A stretch of 64,000 nt of DNA. Origin: Campylobacter hyointestinalis subsp. hyointestinalis. Its GTDB lineage: Bacteria; Campylobacterota; Campylobacteria; Campylobacterales; Campylobacteraceae. The stretch's first letter is position 1. Each line of letters starts with the position of its first letter. The notes below the pieces were generated by a model. It was not told where the DNA came from, did not search any database, and worked only from the letters and a program-made list of their open reading frames with translations. Positions 17,325-25,972 of the stretch are shown in pieces. The DNA lies in NCBI RefSeq assembly GCF_013372145.1, contig NZ_CP053827.1:930001-994000 (forward strand), given 5' to 3'. The translations under genes were made by a program, and so were the position numbers.

Positions 17325-18423
17325 AAATTTCATAGATTACAGCGTAACTTTGCTATTTAAAGACAAATCCGATCATATCTTTAGTTTCTTGATCTTTACG
17401 TTTATAGTTTTTATTTTTAGCGCTGTATTTTTTATATCTGGTTCATTGCAATCAGATATAATGCAGAGCATAAAATCAAAGCCAGACATAGTTGTCGAAG
17501 CACTAAGAGCCGGTAAAAAAGATACTATGCACGATGGTTATATATATGATATTTCAAAGATTACTGGCGTTAGCGATGTTCTTGGTGTGGTTGATGGGTA
17601 TTATTATTTCGGACAAAAAAGAGTTTGGTTTCATATAGTAGCAGACGATAGGCTAGATGATTACGAGATGATCATAGGAGAAGGAGTAAAGAAAGCTATG
17701 AAAGAGCTTTACTACGAAGATGTTTTTAACTTCTTAACAGAACAAAAGCTAATACCTATAAAGATCAACAAAATCGCTCCGCACGAGACAAATATCATAT
17801 CTAATGACGTTATTTATATGAATTCTTCAAATGCTAGAGAGGTGCTGAGCATAGATCAAAACGAATACACGAAACTCCACGTATATGTCCCAAATCCAAA
17901 CGAAGTCAGTGAAGTAGCTCTTAAAATAGAAAATCTCTACCCGAATACAAAAGTTCTAAGCACCGAAGATATGGTGGCTAAACTAAGACATTTGTATTAT
18001 TATAAAGGTGGAATTTTTATGGTTTTATACATTACTTCTATGGTTTCGTTTTTTATACTGCTAAAAAATCAAATTTCATTAGTATATGGACAAAAGAAAA
18101 AAGAAATAGCCCTGCTAAGAAGCATCGGATTTTGTATAAAAGATATCATAGCTCTTAAATTTATACAAAATGCAGTCGTCTGCCTTTGTGCTTATTTACT
18201 TGGTATATTGATGGCTTATATTTACGTATTTATATTTAGTGCGCCACTTTTACGAAATATTTTTTTAGGAAGCGAGCTTGAAAGCACCATCACATTTACG
18301 CCGGTTGTTGATTTTAGTATATTGTTTCTTATTTTTATATTTAGCGTGATACCGTTTTTAGCATTTGTTATCATTCCTGCTTGGAGAGTTGCGATCAGCG
18401 ATATGAGTGAGGCTATAAAATGA
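17314..18423 (+). CDS. ABC transporter permease, MacB/FtsX (LolE-like) type
   Basis: Permease of 369 residues. The ATG at 17314 is preferred because GAGGGA lies 8-13 bp before it; the ATG at 17299 has no site. Topology is one span near residues 22-45, a large periplasmic domain, then three spans in the last 150 residues, as in FtsX/MacB mechanotransmission proteins. It contains the short FtsX-type segment KEIALLRSIGF. It overlaps the ATPase gene by 4 bp. It probably acts as an extrusion or periplasmic-work machine rather than an importer; the cargo is unknown. Confidence 0.85.
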   Translation: MISKNFIDYSVTLLFKDKSDHIFSFLIFTFIVFIFSAVFFISGSLQSDIMQSIKSKPDIVVEALRAGKKDTMHDGYIYDISKITGVSDVLGVVDGYYYFGQKRVWFHIVADDRLDDYEMIIGEGVKKAMKELYYEDVFNFLTEQKLIPIKINKIAPHETNIISNDVIYMNSSNAREVLSIDQNEYTKLHVYVPNPNEVSEVALKIENLYPNTKVLSTEDMVAKLRHLYYYKGGIFMVLYITSMVSFFILLKNQISLVYGQKKKEIALLRSIGFCIKDIIALKFIQNAVVCLCAYLLGILMAYIYVFIFSAPLLRNIFLGSELESTITFTPVVDFSILFLIFIFSVIPFLAFVIIPAWRVAISDMSEAIK

Positions 18424-19100
18424 TGAATATAATAGAGATAAAAAACCTTTATAAAATTTACAACGAAAACAAACCTAATGAATTCTTAGCCCTAAATAAC
18501 ATAAACTTAGAAATCCAAAACGGTGAGATAGTTATCATCAAAGGAGTAAGCGGAAGCGGTAAAAGCACCCTACTTTGCTTGATCGCAGCTCTTAGCAAAC
18601 CGACCAAAGGAGAGATCTTGGTAAATGGAGCGAATATATCAAAACTACCAGATATAATGAGCTCTTCATATAGGCATAAAGATATCGGATTTATATTTCA
18701 ATCTTTTAATTTACTTGATTCTCTTAGCGTTTATCAAAACGTTTTAGCTCCGCTTGCTTTAACATCTTTAAAAAAAGACGAGCTAAACTCAAAGATCTTA
18801 AACGCTATGCAAATAGCAAATATAGCCCATAAAAGAGATCAGATAGTTTCATCTCTAAGCGGTGGCGAAAAGCAACGCCTAGCTATAGCAAGATCGCTTG
18901 TTATGGAGCCAAGCATCATCTTAGCCGATGAACCTACGGCAAATTTAGATAAAGAAAACTCTCTTATCTTTATAGAAATGCTAAAGAAATTTAAAGACTT
19001 AAAAAAGACAGTCTTAGTCGCAACTCACGATATTTTATTTGACGAGCTTGATTTTGTAGATAGATATATCCACATCAAAAACGGAGAAATGATATCGTGA
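18420..19100 (+). CDS. ABC transporter ATP-binding protein, LolD/MacB type
   Basis: ATPase of 226 residues with Walker A GVSGSGKST, Q-loop FIFQSFNL, signature LSGGEKQR, Walker B IILADEPTANLD and the switch histidine in VATHD. The overall type matches LolD/MacB/FtsE. It overlaps both neighbours by 4 bp (ATGA junctions), so it pairs with the permease just upstream. Part of the mcc accessory set. Confidence 0.93.
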   Translation: MMNIIEIKNLYKIYNENKPNEFLALNNINLEIQNGEIVIIKGVSGSGKSTLLCLIAALSKPTKGEILVNGANISKLPDIMSSSYRHKDIGFIFQSFNLLDSLSVYQNVLAPLALTSLKKDELNSKILNAMQIANIAHKRDQIVSSLSGGEKQRLAIARSLVMEPSIILADEPTANLDKENSLIFIEMLKKFKDLKKTVLVATHDILFDELDFVDRYIHIKNGEMIS

Positions 19101-20050
19101 GTATATTTTTATCAGATGAGATCATAGCCTTTTTATTGATAGAACTTATCGTTATAGTTCTTATGGCGATATCTGAGTTTCATATCGTTTCTATTATGAA
19201 ATTTTGGGATTTTAACTCAACTTCAAGCTTACAATACAACTTAGAAAAGAAAAACTATCTTATAAATACGATACTATTTTTTGCGGTTATTTGTAAGATT
19301 ATTTTGTTTATATTTTTTATACTATCATTAAATAAACTTGCAAATATCGTCCCTGGCGCTATGTGTTCAGCAGGAGTCGTTGGAGCAAACGAATATGGCG
19401 GCATTTTACTACTTTTAAAAATACTGCTTATTTTTGGCTTTGGATTATGGCTCATAATCAACAAACTAGACCTAAACGCTGTTAGTTTTCCATATCTGAA
19501 ACGAAAATACGTCATATTTACTATACTTTTTATAGGAATTTTAATTGAATTTGTCTTAGAAATTCTATTTTTTACAAATATTCCTCTGTCCGTGCCTGTC
19601 TTTTGCTGCTCTGTAGCATTTCAAGCTCCAAAACTTCCTTTTGGCTACACCCAAACATTTTTAGCTTTGTCTTTTTACGCCGTTTTTACAACTATTATAA
19701 TTCTAAATTTACTTAAACAATCCATATCTAGCTTTACTTGTAATTTGCTGTTTTTATTTATTGCATATTACGCTATCACGTACTTTTTTGGTCTTTACGT
19801 ATATGAGATGCCAAATCACAAATGCCCGTATTGTATGCTACAAAAAGAGTATTATTACATAGGTTATTTCGTCTGGGGATCGCTATTTTTAGGAATTTTC
19901 TTTGGTATAGTACCATTTTTAGTTGAGCTTATAACAAAGACAAAGTACGATCATTTACTTAGATATTCGTCTATTTTTCTTATCATAAATGCGTTGATCT
20001 GTAGTTTTTACGTTATCAAGTACTATTTTAAAAGCGGAGTTTTATTATGA
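19097..20050 (+). CDS. Polytopic membrane protein with CPYC and other paired cysteines
   Basis: A 317-residue protein with about eight hydrophobic spans and no family I can name with certainty. Cysteine sites stand out: MCSAG (89-93), VFCCS (168-172) and HKCPYCMLQKEYY (241-253). The last resembles DsbB/VKOR-type redox loops, where a CPxC pair at a membrane face is followed by Gln/Lys and aromatic residues. GTG start overlaps the ATPase by 4 bp; it also overlaps the following gene. It might handle thiol redox or copper for MccA and its Cys-rich partners, which is inference. Confidence 0.75.
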   Translation: MSIFLSDEIIAFLLIELIVIVLMAISEFHIVSIMKFWDFNSTSSLQYNLEKKNYLINTILFFAVICKIILFIFFILSLNKLANIVPGAMCSAGVVGANEYGGILLLLKILLIFGFGLWLIINKLDLNAVSFPYLKRKYVIFTILFIGILIEFVLEILFFTNIPLSVPVFCCSVAFQAPKLPFGYTQTFLALSFYAVFTTIIILNLLKQSISSFTCNLLFLFIAYYAITYFFGLYVYEMPNHKCPYCMLQKEYYYIGYFVWGSLFLGIFFGIVPFLVELITKTKYDHLLRYSSIFLIINALICSFYVIKYYFKSGVLL

Positions 20051-20556
20051 TAAAACAAATTTTTGCAACAGTGCTACTTGTAGGCGTTCTTACTCTACTA
20101 ATAATAGGCGCAGATATAAAAGAAGGAAATATTATCTCTAAAAGTGGCAACATCAAAAAAGAGCCGCTTGAAATAGTCCTAGGAAAATATCTTTGCAAAG
20201 AAAGCAATACTTTGATAACAGACCTTTATAACACCGCTCAAGCAGTAATGCCAAACGGAGATACGTATTTTTTTAACGATATAGCAAACGTTTTTATATG
20301 GCTGATGAGACAAGAAAATAGAGATGATATCGTAGTTTGGGTTTATAGCCAAGATACGCAAAAATATATTTTGGCAAAATCGGCGTGGTATTCAAGAGAC
20401 GAGATAACTCCTATGGGGTACGGTTTTGGTGCATACGAGTTTCATCTATATGGAAAAAGCGACCACTATTATGATGAAATTTTGCTATGCGCGGCGCGTG
20501 GCGAAACACTCATAAACCCACTCATAAACATACTTATCACGGAAAATAGAATTTGA
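20047..20556 (+). CDS. Exported NosL-like protein, last gene of the mcc operon
   Basis: A 169-residue protein with an N-terminal signal or anchor (about 4-20). Its middle resembles the NosL domain: MPNGDTYFFNDIANVFIWL, then a VWVYSQDT strand, then a SAWYSRDEITPMGYGFGAYE end. The usual CxxCGM is replaced by a lone Cys50 (KYLCKES). It overlaps the CPYC membrane protein by 4 bp. A second copper-handling protein is plausible; confidence in the NosL relation is moderate. Confidence 0.65.
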   Translation: MIKQIFATVLLVGVLTLLIIGADIKEGNIISKSGNIKKEPLEIVLGKYLCKESNTLITDLYNTAQAVMPNGDTYFFNDIANVFIWLMRQENRDDIVVWVYSQDTQKYILAKSAWYSRDEITPMGYGFGAYEFHLYGKSDHYYDEILLCAARGETLINPLINILITENRI

Positions 20557-20573
20557 TTTTATTTGTAGATATT

Positions 20574-20614
20574 TGTGGTTTTGATACTGGGCTAATTTGA
20601 TATCAAAAACCACA
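20574..20614. terminator. Likely bidirectional terminator between mcc operon and clpB
   Basis: Long inverted repeat: TGTGGTTTTGATA (20574-20586) and TATCAAAAACCACA (20601-20614), with a 14-nt loop and one bulge. It lies between convergent genes. Flanks are A/T-rich but lack a clean U-run on either strand, so strength is uncertain. Confidence 0.6.
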
Positions 20615-20636
20615 AAAATAAAAAAGTGATGCTAAT

Positions 20637-23213
20637 CTAGTTGACTAAATTTACCACTATTTCATCATTAAGCGCAGATATTTTTATACTATCGCCACTT
20701 TTTAGCTCATCGCGTAGTATCATCTCAGCAAGTTTATCCTCGACTAACTCATAAAGAGCTCTTCTAAGAGGACGCGCGCCATACACCGGATCAAATCCTG
20801 CTTTAGCTATAAACTCTTTAGCATTGTCATCAAGAACAGCTTTGATACCTCTGTTTTGAAGAGTAGCTTCTAGCTCTTTAAACATTATAGAAACTATGCC
20901 GCTAAGCTCGTTTGCGCCAAGAGGATTAAAGATTACACAATCATCTAATCTATTTAAAAACTCAGGTTTAAAATACTCTTTTAACGCATCTTTTACCGCA
21001 TTTTCTCTCTCGTCTCCACTTAAATTTGCTATCGCAGAAGAGCCTATATTGCTAGTTAAAATGATGATAGTATTTTTAAAATCCACAGTAACACCTTTGT
21101 TATCTGTCGCCCTTCCATCATCTAAAATCCCAAGTAGTATATTAAATACGTCTTTATGAGCCTTTTCAACCTCATCAAAAAGTATCACGCTATAAGGTTT
21201 TCTACGAACTGCTTCGGTTAATTGTCCGCCCTCATCATACCCAACGTATCCAGGAGGCGCACCAAGCAGCCTTGAGACGCTGTGTTTTTCCATATATTCA
21301 CTCATATCAAAACGAACGAGCGCTTTTTCATCGTCAAATAAAAACCTAGCTAACGCCTTTGCACTCTCTGTTTTACCAACTCCAGTAGGTCCTAAAAATA
21401 AAAAACTTCCAATAGGTCTATTTTGACTGCTAAGCCCTGCTTTGTTTCGTTTTATGGCGCGTGAAAGAGCGTGAAGCGCGGCGTCCTGCCCTACTACGTT
21501 ACGCTTTAGATACTCTTCTACTTGTAAAAATTTCTCCTTTTCACTAGTTAGCATACGCTTCACCGAAATTCCAGTCCATTTACTAAGAATTCCAGCTACC
21601 ATATCCTCATCGACTTCGTTTTTAAGTAAAACCCCACTTTTTTTCATCTCTTCCCATTTGGCTTCTAGCTCTTTTATCTTAGCGCTTGCTTCTGGGATCT
21701 TGCCGTACTCTATCTCTGCGGCTTTTTCATAAGCGTTATTTCTTTTTGCAAGCTCGGCTTCATTTTTAAGACTTTCTATCTGTTTTTTGGCTTCGCTTAT
21801 ACCGTTAAATACCGCTTTTTCATTTTTAAATTTAGCTTCTAGTCCGGATTTTTTTTCATTTAAATTTGCAACCTCTTTTTCTATCTCATTAAGACGTTCA
21901 CTATTTTTATCACTATTTTCCATTTTTAAAGCTTCTTTTTCGACTATTAGAGTTTCGATCTCTCTTTTAGCCTTTGATAGCTCATAAGGTTCGCTTTCGA
22001 TCTGCATTTTAAGCTCAGCTGCGGCTTCATCGATCAAGTCTATAGCTTTATCTGGTAAAAATCTACCACTTATATATCTATCGCTTAGCTTTGCAGCAGC
22101 CACAAGAGCGCTATCTGTGATATTTACGTTATGATGAACCTCTAGCTTGTCTTTAATACCGCGCAAAATTTGCAAAGCTTCATTTACACTAGGCTCAGCA
22201 ACATTTACTGGCTGGAAACGGCGCTGCAAGGCTGCGTCTTTTTCAAAATACTTGCGATACTCTTTAAGAGTAGTAGCTCCAACAGCGTGAAGCTCACCTC
22301 TAGCAAGAGCTGGTTTTAGTATATTTGCGGCGTCCATACTGCCCTCGCTAGCTCCAGCTCCTACGATAGTGTGAATTTCGTCTATAAAAAGTATGATGTT
22401 TCCCGCTTTTTTGACCTCGTCTATTACTGCTTTAAGACGGTCTTCAAACTCACCACGGTATTTTGCTCCGGCGATAAGAGCACTCATATCAAGAGCAATG
22501 ACGCGTTTGTTTGCAAGACTAGTAGGAACCGCTTTTTTTACTATAAGTTGAGCTAAACCCTCTACTATAGCGGTTTTTCCAACTCCTGGCTCACCTAGTA
22601 AGATAGGATTATTTTTAGTTTTACGTATGAGAATTTGCATCATTCTAGTTATCTCTTCATCTCTTCCGATAACAGGATCAAGCTCTCCCTCACTTGCTTT
22701 TTTAGTAAGATCTACTCCAAATTTAGAAAGACTATCAAGAGTTTCATCGCTAGTTTGACTATCTACGTTGCGACCGCCGCGAATGGCTTCTAGCTCTTTT
22801 TTAAGCTCTATTAAATTTATATATTTACTTAAAATTTCTTTCAAAGGCTCTTTGTCAAGATTACCTAAAATCCAAGTATCAACAGCGATATAACTATCGC
22901 CTAAGCTTATCATAACGGCTTTTGCATTTTCTAAGCTATTTACAAGCTCACTTGAAACTTTGATATTTTCCCTACTAACATTTGAACTAGTAAGAAGCTT
23001 AGAAGCACGACTTTTTATGTCGAGTAAAACTGCATCTTTGCTTACGTTTGTTTTATTAAAAATTTGATTTAGTATAGAGCTACTATCTGCGACTAATGCC
23101 CAAAGCATGTGCAAACTCAAGGCTTCTGGGTTTTTATTGCCTATAGCAAGGCTCAGTGAATTTTCAACTAAACTTCTAGTTTGATCGGTTAATTCTTCAA
23201 ATATATTTGCCAT
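20637..23213 (-). CDS. clpB: ATP-dependent chaperone ClpB
   Basis: Hexameric disaggregase of 858 residues. The Clp N domain (1-140) is followed by AAA-1 with Walker [11 protein letters not shown] coiled-coil middle domain (about 400-520, rich in Glu/Lys) separates this from AAA-2, with Walker [10 protein letters not shown] and sensor region around NRLDDCVIF. Length is normal for epsilonproteobacteria. The promoter directly upstream carries a HAIR-like operator, fitting HspR-type heat-shock control. It opens a minus-strand block and is monocistronic as far as visible. Confidence 0.97.
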   Translation of the reverse strand: MANIFEELTDQTRSLVENSLSLAIGNKNPEALSLHMLWALVADSSSILNQIFNKTNVSKDAVLLDIKSRASKLLTSSNVSRENIKVSSELVNSLENAKAVMISLGDSYIAVDTWILGNLDKEPLKEILSKYINLIELKKELEAIRGGRNVDSQTSDETLDSLSKFGVDLTKKASEGELDPVIGRDEEITRMMQILIRKTKNNPILLGEPGVGKTAIVEGLAQLIVKKAVPTSLANKRVIALDMSALIAGAKYRGEFEDRLKAVIDEVKKAGNIILFIDEIHTIVGAGASEGSMDAANILKPALARGELHAVGATTLKEYRKYFEKDAALQRRFQPVNVAEPSVNEALQILRGIKDKLEVHHNVNITDSALVAAAKLSDRYISGRFLPDKAIDLIDEAAAELKMQIESEPYELSKAKREIETLIVEKEALKMENSDKNSERLNEIEKEVANLNEKKSGLEAKFKNEKAVFNGISEAKKQIESLKNEAELAKRNNAYEKAAEIEYGKIPEASAKIKELEAKWEEMKKSGVLLKNEVDEDMVAGILSKWTGISVKRMLTSEKEKFLQVEEYLKRNVVGQDAALHALSRAIKRNKAGLSSQNRPIGSFLFLGPTGVGKTESAKALARFLFDDEKALVRFDMSEYMEKHSVSRLLGAPPGYVGYDEGGQLTEAVRRKPYSVILFDEVEKAHKDVFNILLGILDDGRATDNKGVTVDFKNTIIILTSNIGSSAIANLSGDERENAVKDALKEYFKPEFLNRLDDCVIFNPLGANELSGIVSIMFKELEATLQNRGIKAVLDDNAKEFIAKAGFDPVYGARPLRRALYELVEDKLAEMILRDELKSGDSIKISALNDEIVVNLVN

Positions 23214-23242
23214 TTTTGCTCCTTAAACTTTATATGAAGAGT

Positions 23243-23272
23243 ATTATACAACTTTAGTCTATCTTTGTCAAG
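23243..23272 (-). promoter_or_regulatory. clpB promoter with HAIR-like (HspR) operator
   Basis: On the minus strand: -35 TTGACA (23266-23271), 17-bp spacer, -10 TATAAT (23243-23248), a perfect sigma70 consensus. Overlapping the -35 is CTTGACA-N7-ACTAAAG (23252-23272), which differs from the HAIR consensus CTTGAGT-N7-ACTCAAG at only three of fourteen positions. Binding here would block RNA polymerase, the expected logic of HspR repression. Confidence 0.75.
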
Positions 23273-23283
23273 GTTGCAAAAAA

Positions 23284-24450
23284 TTACGGCGCCATAAATA
23301 TCATGGCTATAAATCCGTAAATACCAAATATTAAAACAAAAATATGCCTTATCAGCTCGGATCTTCCATATAAAAGCGTACTTAAACAACATAAAATCAA
23401 ATTTAAAATTAATGCTTTTACATAAACACCCTCAAATTTAAATCCATAAAGATATGAGCTTAAATTTCTTATCTCAAACGGTAAAATCATCTCTTTTATA
23501 TCTTTAGCAGTCGTTTCTCTAAGTATATCGTACTGGAATGCAGAGTTTATGGCGTAGTCATTATCTAGCTTATATCCTAATATTTTATCTTTTTTATGTA
23601 TAACTACACTTTTACTAATAGGCGTTATATATAAGGCAAACTTATCGGTACTAGGATCATAGTCGCCACTTGGCAACTCTATTAGTTTATAGTCATCATA
23701 ACTTATCAATTTTACGCTATTTTTAGAAACAATGGCTGCGTAAAACTCTTTTTTAGTATTTTCACTGACTATTACAAGATCACCGTCTTTAATGTCTGTC
23801 TTTTTAACAGACGGTTTACCATCAATCATTTTGAGATGATAAATTTGGTTTAAACTATCAACTATAAACGCTCCTTCATCAAACGGTTTTTTTGTCGTTG
23901 GATTTGTAAAAAAATGTTTTATGGGAAAGCTAAAACCACTGTTTTTAAGAGCATTTGTATAGACCCTACTAAGCTCTTTTTCTATTTTTAGGCTAAAGAG
24001 ATTTACAAACTCCAAACTATCTTTTTTAGCTCTAATTGCATAATCATTAAAACTAAGCTTAAGATAAGGCGGATTTGACTCGAAAATCGTCCAAATTTCT
24101 AACGGTTTTTGATTATAAATACTCGGTTTTATCATAAAATTCAGCGAATTTGCCCTTATTTTATCTTCGTTTGCAAACTCACTAAAACGCTCAGGAAAAA
24201 TACCTTTTGCAAGCAAATAAGAATAAAACTTAAATGGCAAATTCGCCATAAATTCATCTTTTGTGATATTTTTATCTCCTAGAATTTGATAATTCTGACC
24301 AGATTGAATTATAAATTTATCAAGTATTTCAGAGTAATATAAATTTACTTTTACATCACTCTTAGCAAAAATGCTATCGATAAATTTAGGCAAAAACAAA
24401 GCAAGTAAAACAACAACTATAAAAGCCTGAAAAATCCTTAAAAATCTCAT
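23284..24450 (-). CDS. DUF4857-like membrane protein of a TonB/ABC locus
   Basis: A 388-residue protein with an N-terminal span (7-25), a periplasmic domain of about 300 residues, and two to three C-terminal spans (about 345-385). It looks like the DUF4857 family seen next to ABC transporters in Bacteroidetes and epsilonproteobacteria; the family has no assigned function known to me. Start overlaps the stop of the permease gene (24450). Gene order receptor-ATPase-permease-this protein suggests one envelope complex. Confidence 0.7.
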   Translation of the reverse strand: MRFLRIFQAFIVVVLLALFLPKFIDSIFAKSDVKVNLYYSEILDKFIIQSGQNYQILGDKNITKDEFMANLPFKFYSYLLAKGIFPERFSEFANEDKIRANSLNFMIKPSIYNQKPLEIWTIFESNPPYLKLSFNDYAIRAKKDSLEFVNLFSLKIEKELSRVYTNALKNSGFSFPIKHFFTNPTTKKPFDEGAFIVDSLNQIYHLKMIDGKPSVKKTDIKDGDLVIVSENTKKEFYAAIVSKNSVKLISYDDYKLIELPSGDYDPSTDKFALYITPISKSVVIHKKDKILGYKLDNDYAINSAFQYDILRETTAKDIKEMILPFEIRNLSSYLYGFKFEGVYVKALILNLILCCLSTLLYGRSELIRHIFVLIFGIYGFIAMIFMAP

Positions 24451-25124
24451 TAAAGCCCCTTTCTATATGCGTCAAACGATAAAACTAAAGCGCTTAATGC
24501 ATACATAAAAAATATCAAAAAATATACCATTCCAAGCTCATTTGAATGAAAGCTTTGTAGCTCGTAGATATCAGGATTTAGTTCAAAATACAGATAAAGA
24601 ATCCCAAAAAATACGCCTAAATTTAGCGTAGCATTTTTCTTTAAAGGGGTGATGATAATAGCTCCTGTTAAAAGGTAAAAAATCAATCCAAATAAGAAAT
24701 TTAATATCAGCCAGAAATTTATCACGCTCAAGATCTCGCTTACGTAGATATGACTTAAAAAAACATTTAAGATCAAAATCTCGCTCGCATAAACACCAAA
24801 AATAAAAATAAGCGGATAAAGCACGATATAAGCTATATTTTTAAAGATCTTGTTTGGAAAAAATAGACTAAGTCTAAGCCTTTCATTTTGTCTTTCGCGT
24901 CCAAAAACAAAGCAGCTAATTACTACGCTAAAAAGCAAATTTATATCGCCTAAATGATAAAAGCTAAAACCTTTTTGAAGTAAAAATATCAAATTTACTT
25001 TCAAATTTCCCTCATCTAAAACAGCACTTCTTAACTCAAAAAAGATATATCCCAAAAACGCAGCTATCAAAACAACAAAAATAAAAAATGCTTCTTTAAA
25101 TTTATAAAACTCTTTTTTTATCAT
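24450..25124 (-). CDS. ABC-2-like membrane permease of a TonB/ABC locus
   Basis: A 224-residue protein with six predicted spans and a short cytoplasmic start MIKKEFYKFKE, as in ABC-2 (NosY/exporter-type) permeases. Both ends touch neighbours (25124 and 24450), so it is co-translated with the ATPase and the DUF4857-like protein. No periplasmic-binding-protein importer signature is present. The substrate is unknown. Confidence 0.72.
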   Translation of the reverse strand: MIKKEFYKFKEAFFIFVVLIAAFLGYIFFELRSAVLDEGNLKVNLIFLLQKGFSFYHLGDINLLFSVVISCFVFGRERQNERLRLSLFFPNKIFKNIAYIVLYPLIFIFGVYASEILILNVFLSHIYVSEILSVINFWLILNFLFGLIFYLLTGAIIITPLKKNATLNLGVFFGILYLYFELNPDIYELQSFHSNELGMVYFLIFFMYALSALVLSFDAYRKGL

Positions 25125-25972
25125 TAGTATCTCCCTACATATCCTAAAAATGCATCTTCAAAACTCAAGCTTAGCTCTTTAGCATCACTAAAAACTTCAT
25201 CTAAAAAGCCATAAATTTGTACTTCGCCGTTAAGTTCGGTCTTGCTTTCTATACCTTTTATATTGCTTAGATCTCTGCTTTTATCTAAAGAAAATCCTCT
25301 AAGACCTTGTCTAAATTTGTCAAAACTTCCTACAAAAGGCTCCTTGTCTTTTCTTAAGATCACTACTTTATCAAGCAAATTTTCCAAATCATTTACGTTA
25401 TGCGTTGTCATCAAAACACTTCTTTGCCCACTTCTTGCAAAATCGTGCAAAAACTCACAAAATAGCCTCCTATAGCCAGTATCAAGCCCTAAGGAATAAT
25501 CATCTAAAATAAGCAGTTTAGGACTACTTGCTAGAATTAGTCCAAGCACGACTTGTGACTTTTGACCTAGTGAGAGCGTGGATATTTTTTGCTTTATACT
25601 TACTCCAAGCTTGTTAAAAAGTTCGAAAAATATCTCACGCTTAAACCTAGATTTATACTGACAAGAGTACAACTCTAAAAGATCTTTTATCATTAGATAG
25701 TCATAAGTCACGTATCCCTCATAAAGCAAACCTATCTTGCTTCTAACACTCACAGGCAGTGCGTGGCTATGGTGACCAAAGATCAAGCATTCACCGCTTA
25801 GCGGTCTTAAGTTTCCCATTAAAATATTTATAGTAGTACTTTTACCAACTCCGTTTTTGCCTAAAAGTGCGGTGACTTCACCCTCTTCTACGCTAAAACT
25901 TAGATTTTCATAAATTTTCTTTTTGCCATAAAATTGCGTCAAATTCTTACATTCAATAACATTTTTTACCAT
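25124..25972 (-). CDS. ABC transporter ATP-binding protein of a TonB/ABC locus
   Basis: ATPase of 282 residues with Walker A GKNGVGKST, signature LSLGQKSQ, Walker B KLLILDDYSLGLD and switch TTHNV. The C-terminal 60 residues after the core are a short extension typical of exporter-type (CcmA/NosF) ATPases. It overlaps the end of the TonB-dependent receptor gene by 7 bp and the permease by one base, so the three are linked in translation. Confidence 0.9.
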   Translation of the reverse strand: MVKNVIECKNLTQFYGKKKIYENLSFSVEEGEVTALLGKNGVGKSTTINILMGNLRPLSGECLIFGHHSHALPVSVRSKIGLLYEGYVTYDYLMIKDLLELYSCQYKSRFKREIFFELFNKLGVSIKQKISTLSLGQKSQVVLGLILASSPKLLILDDYSLGLDTGYRRLFCEFLHDFARSGQRSVLMTTHNVNDLENLLDKVVILRKDKEPFVGSFDKFRQGLRGFSLDKSRDLSNIKGIESKTELNGEVQIYGFLDEVFSDAKELSLSFEDAFLGYVGRY

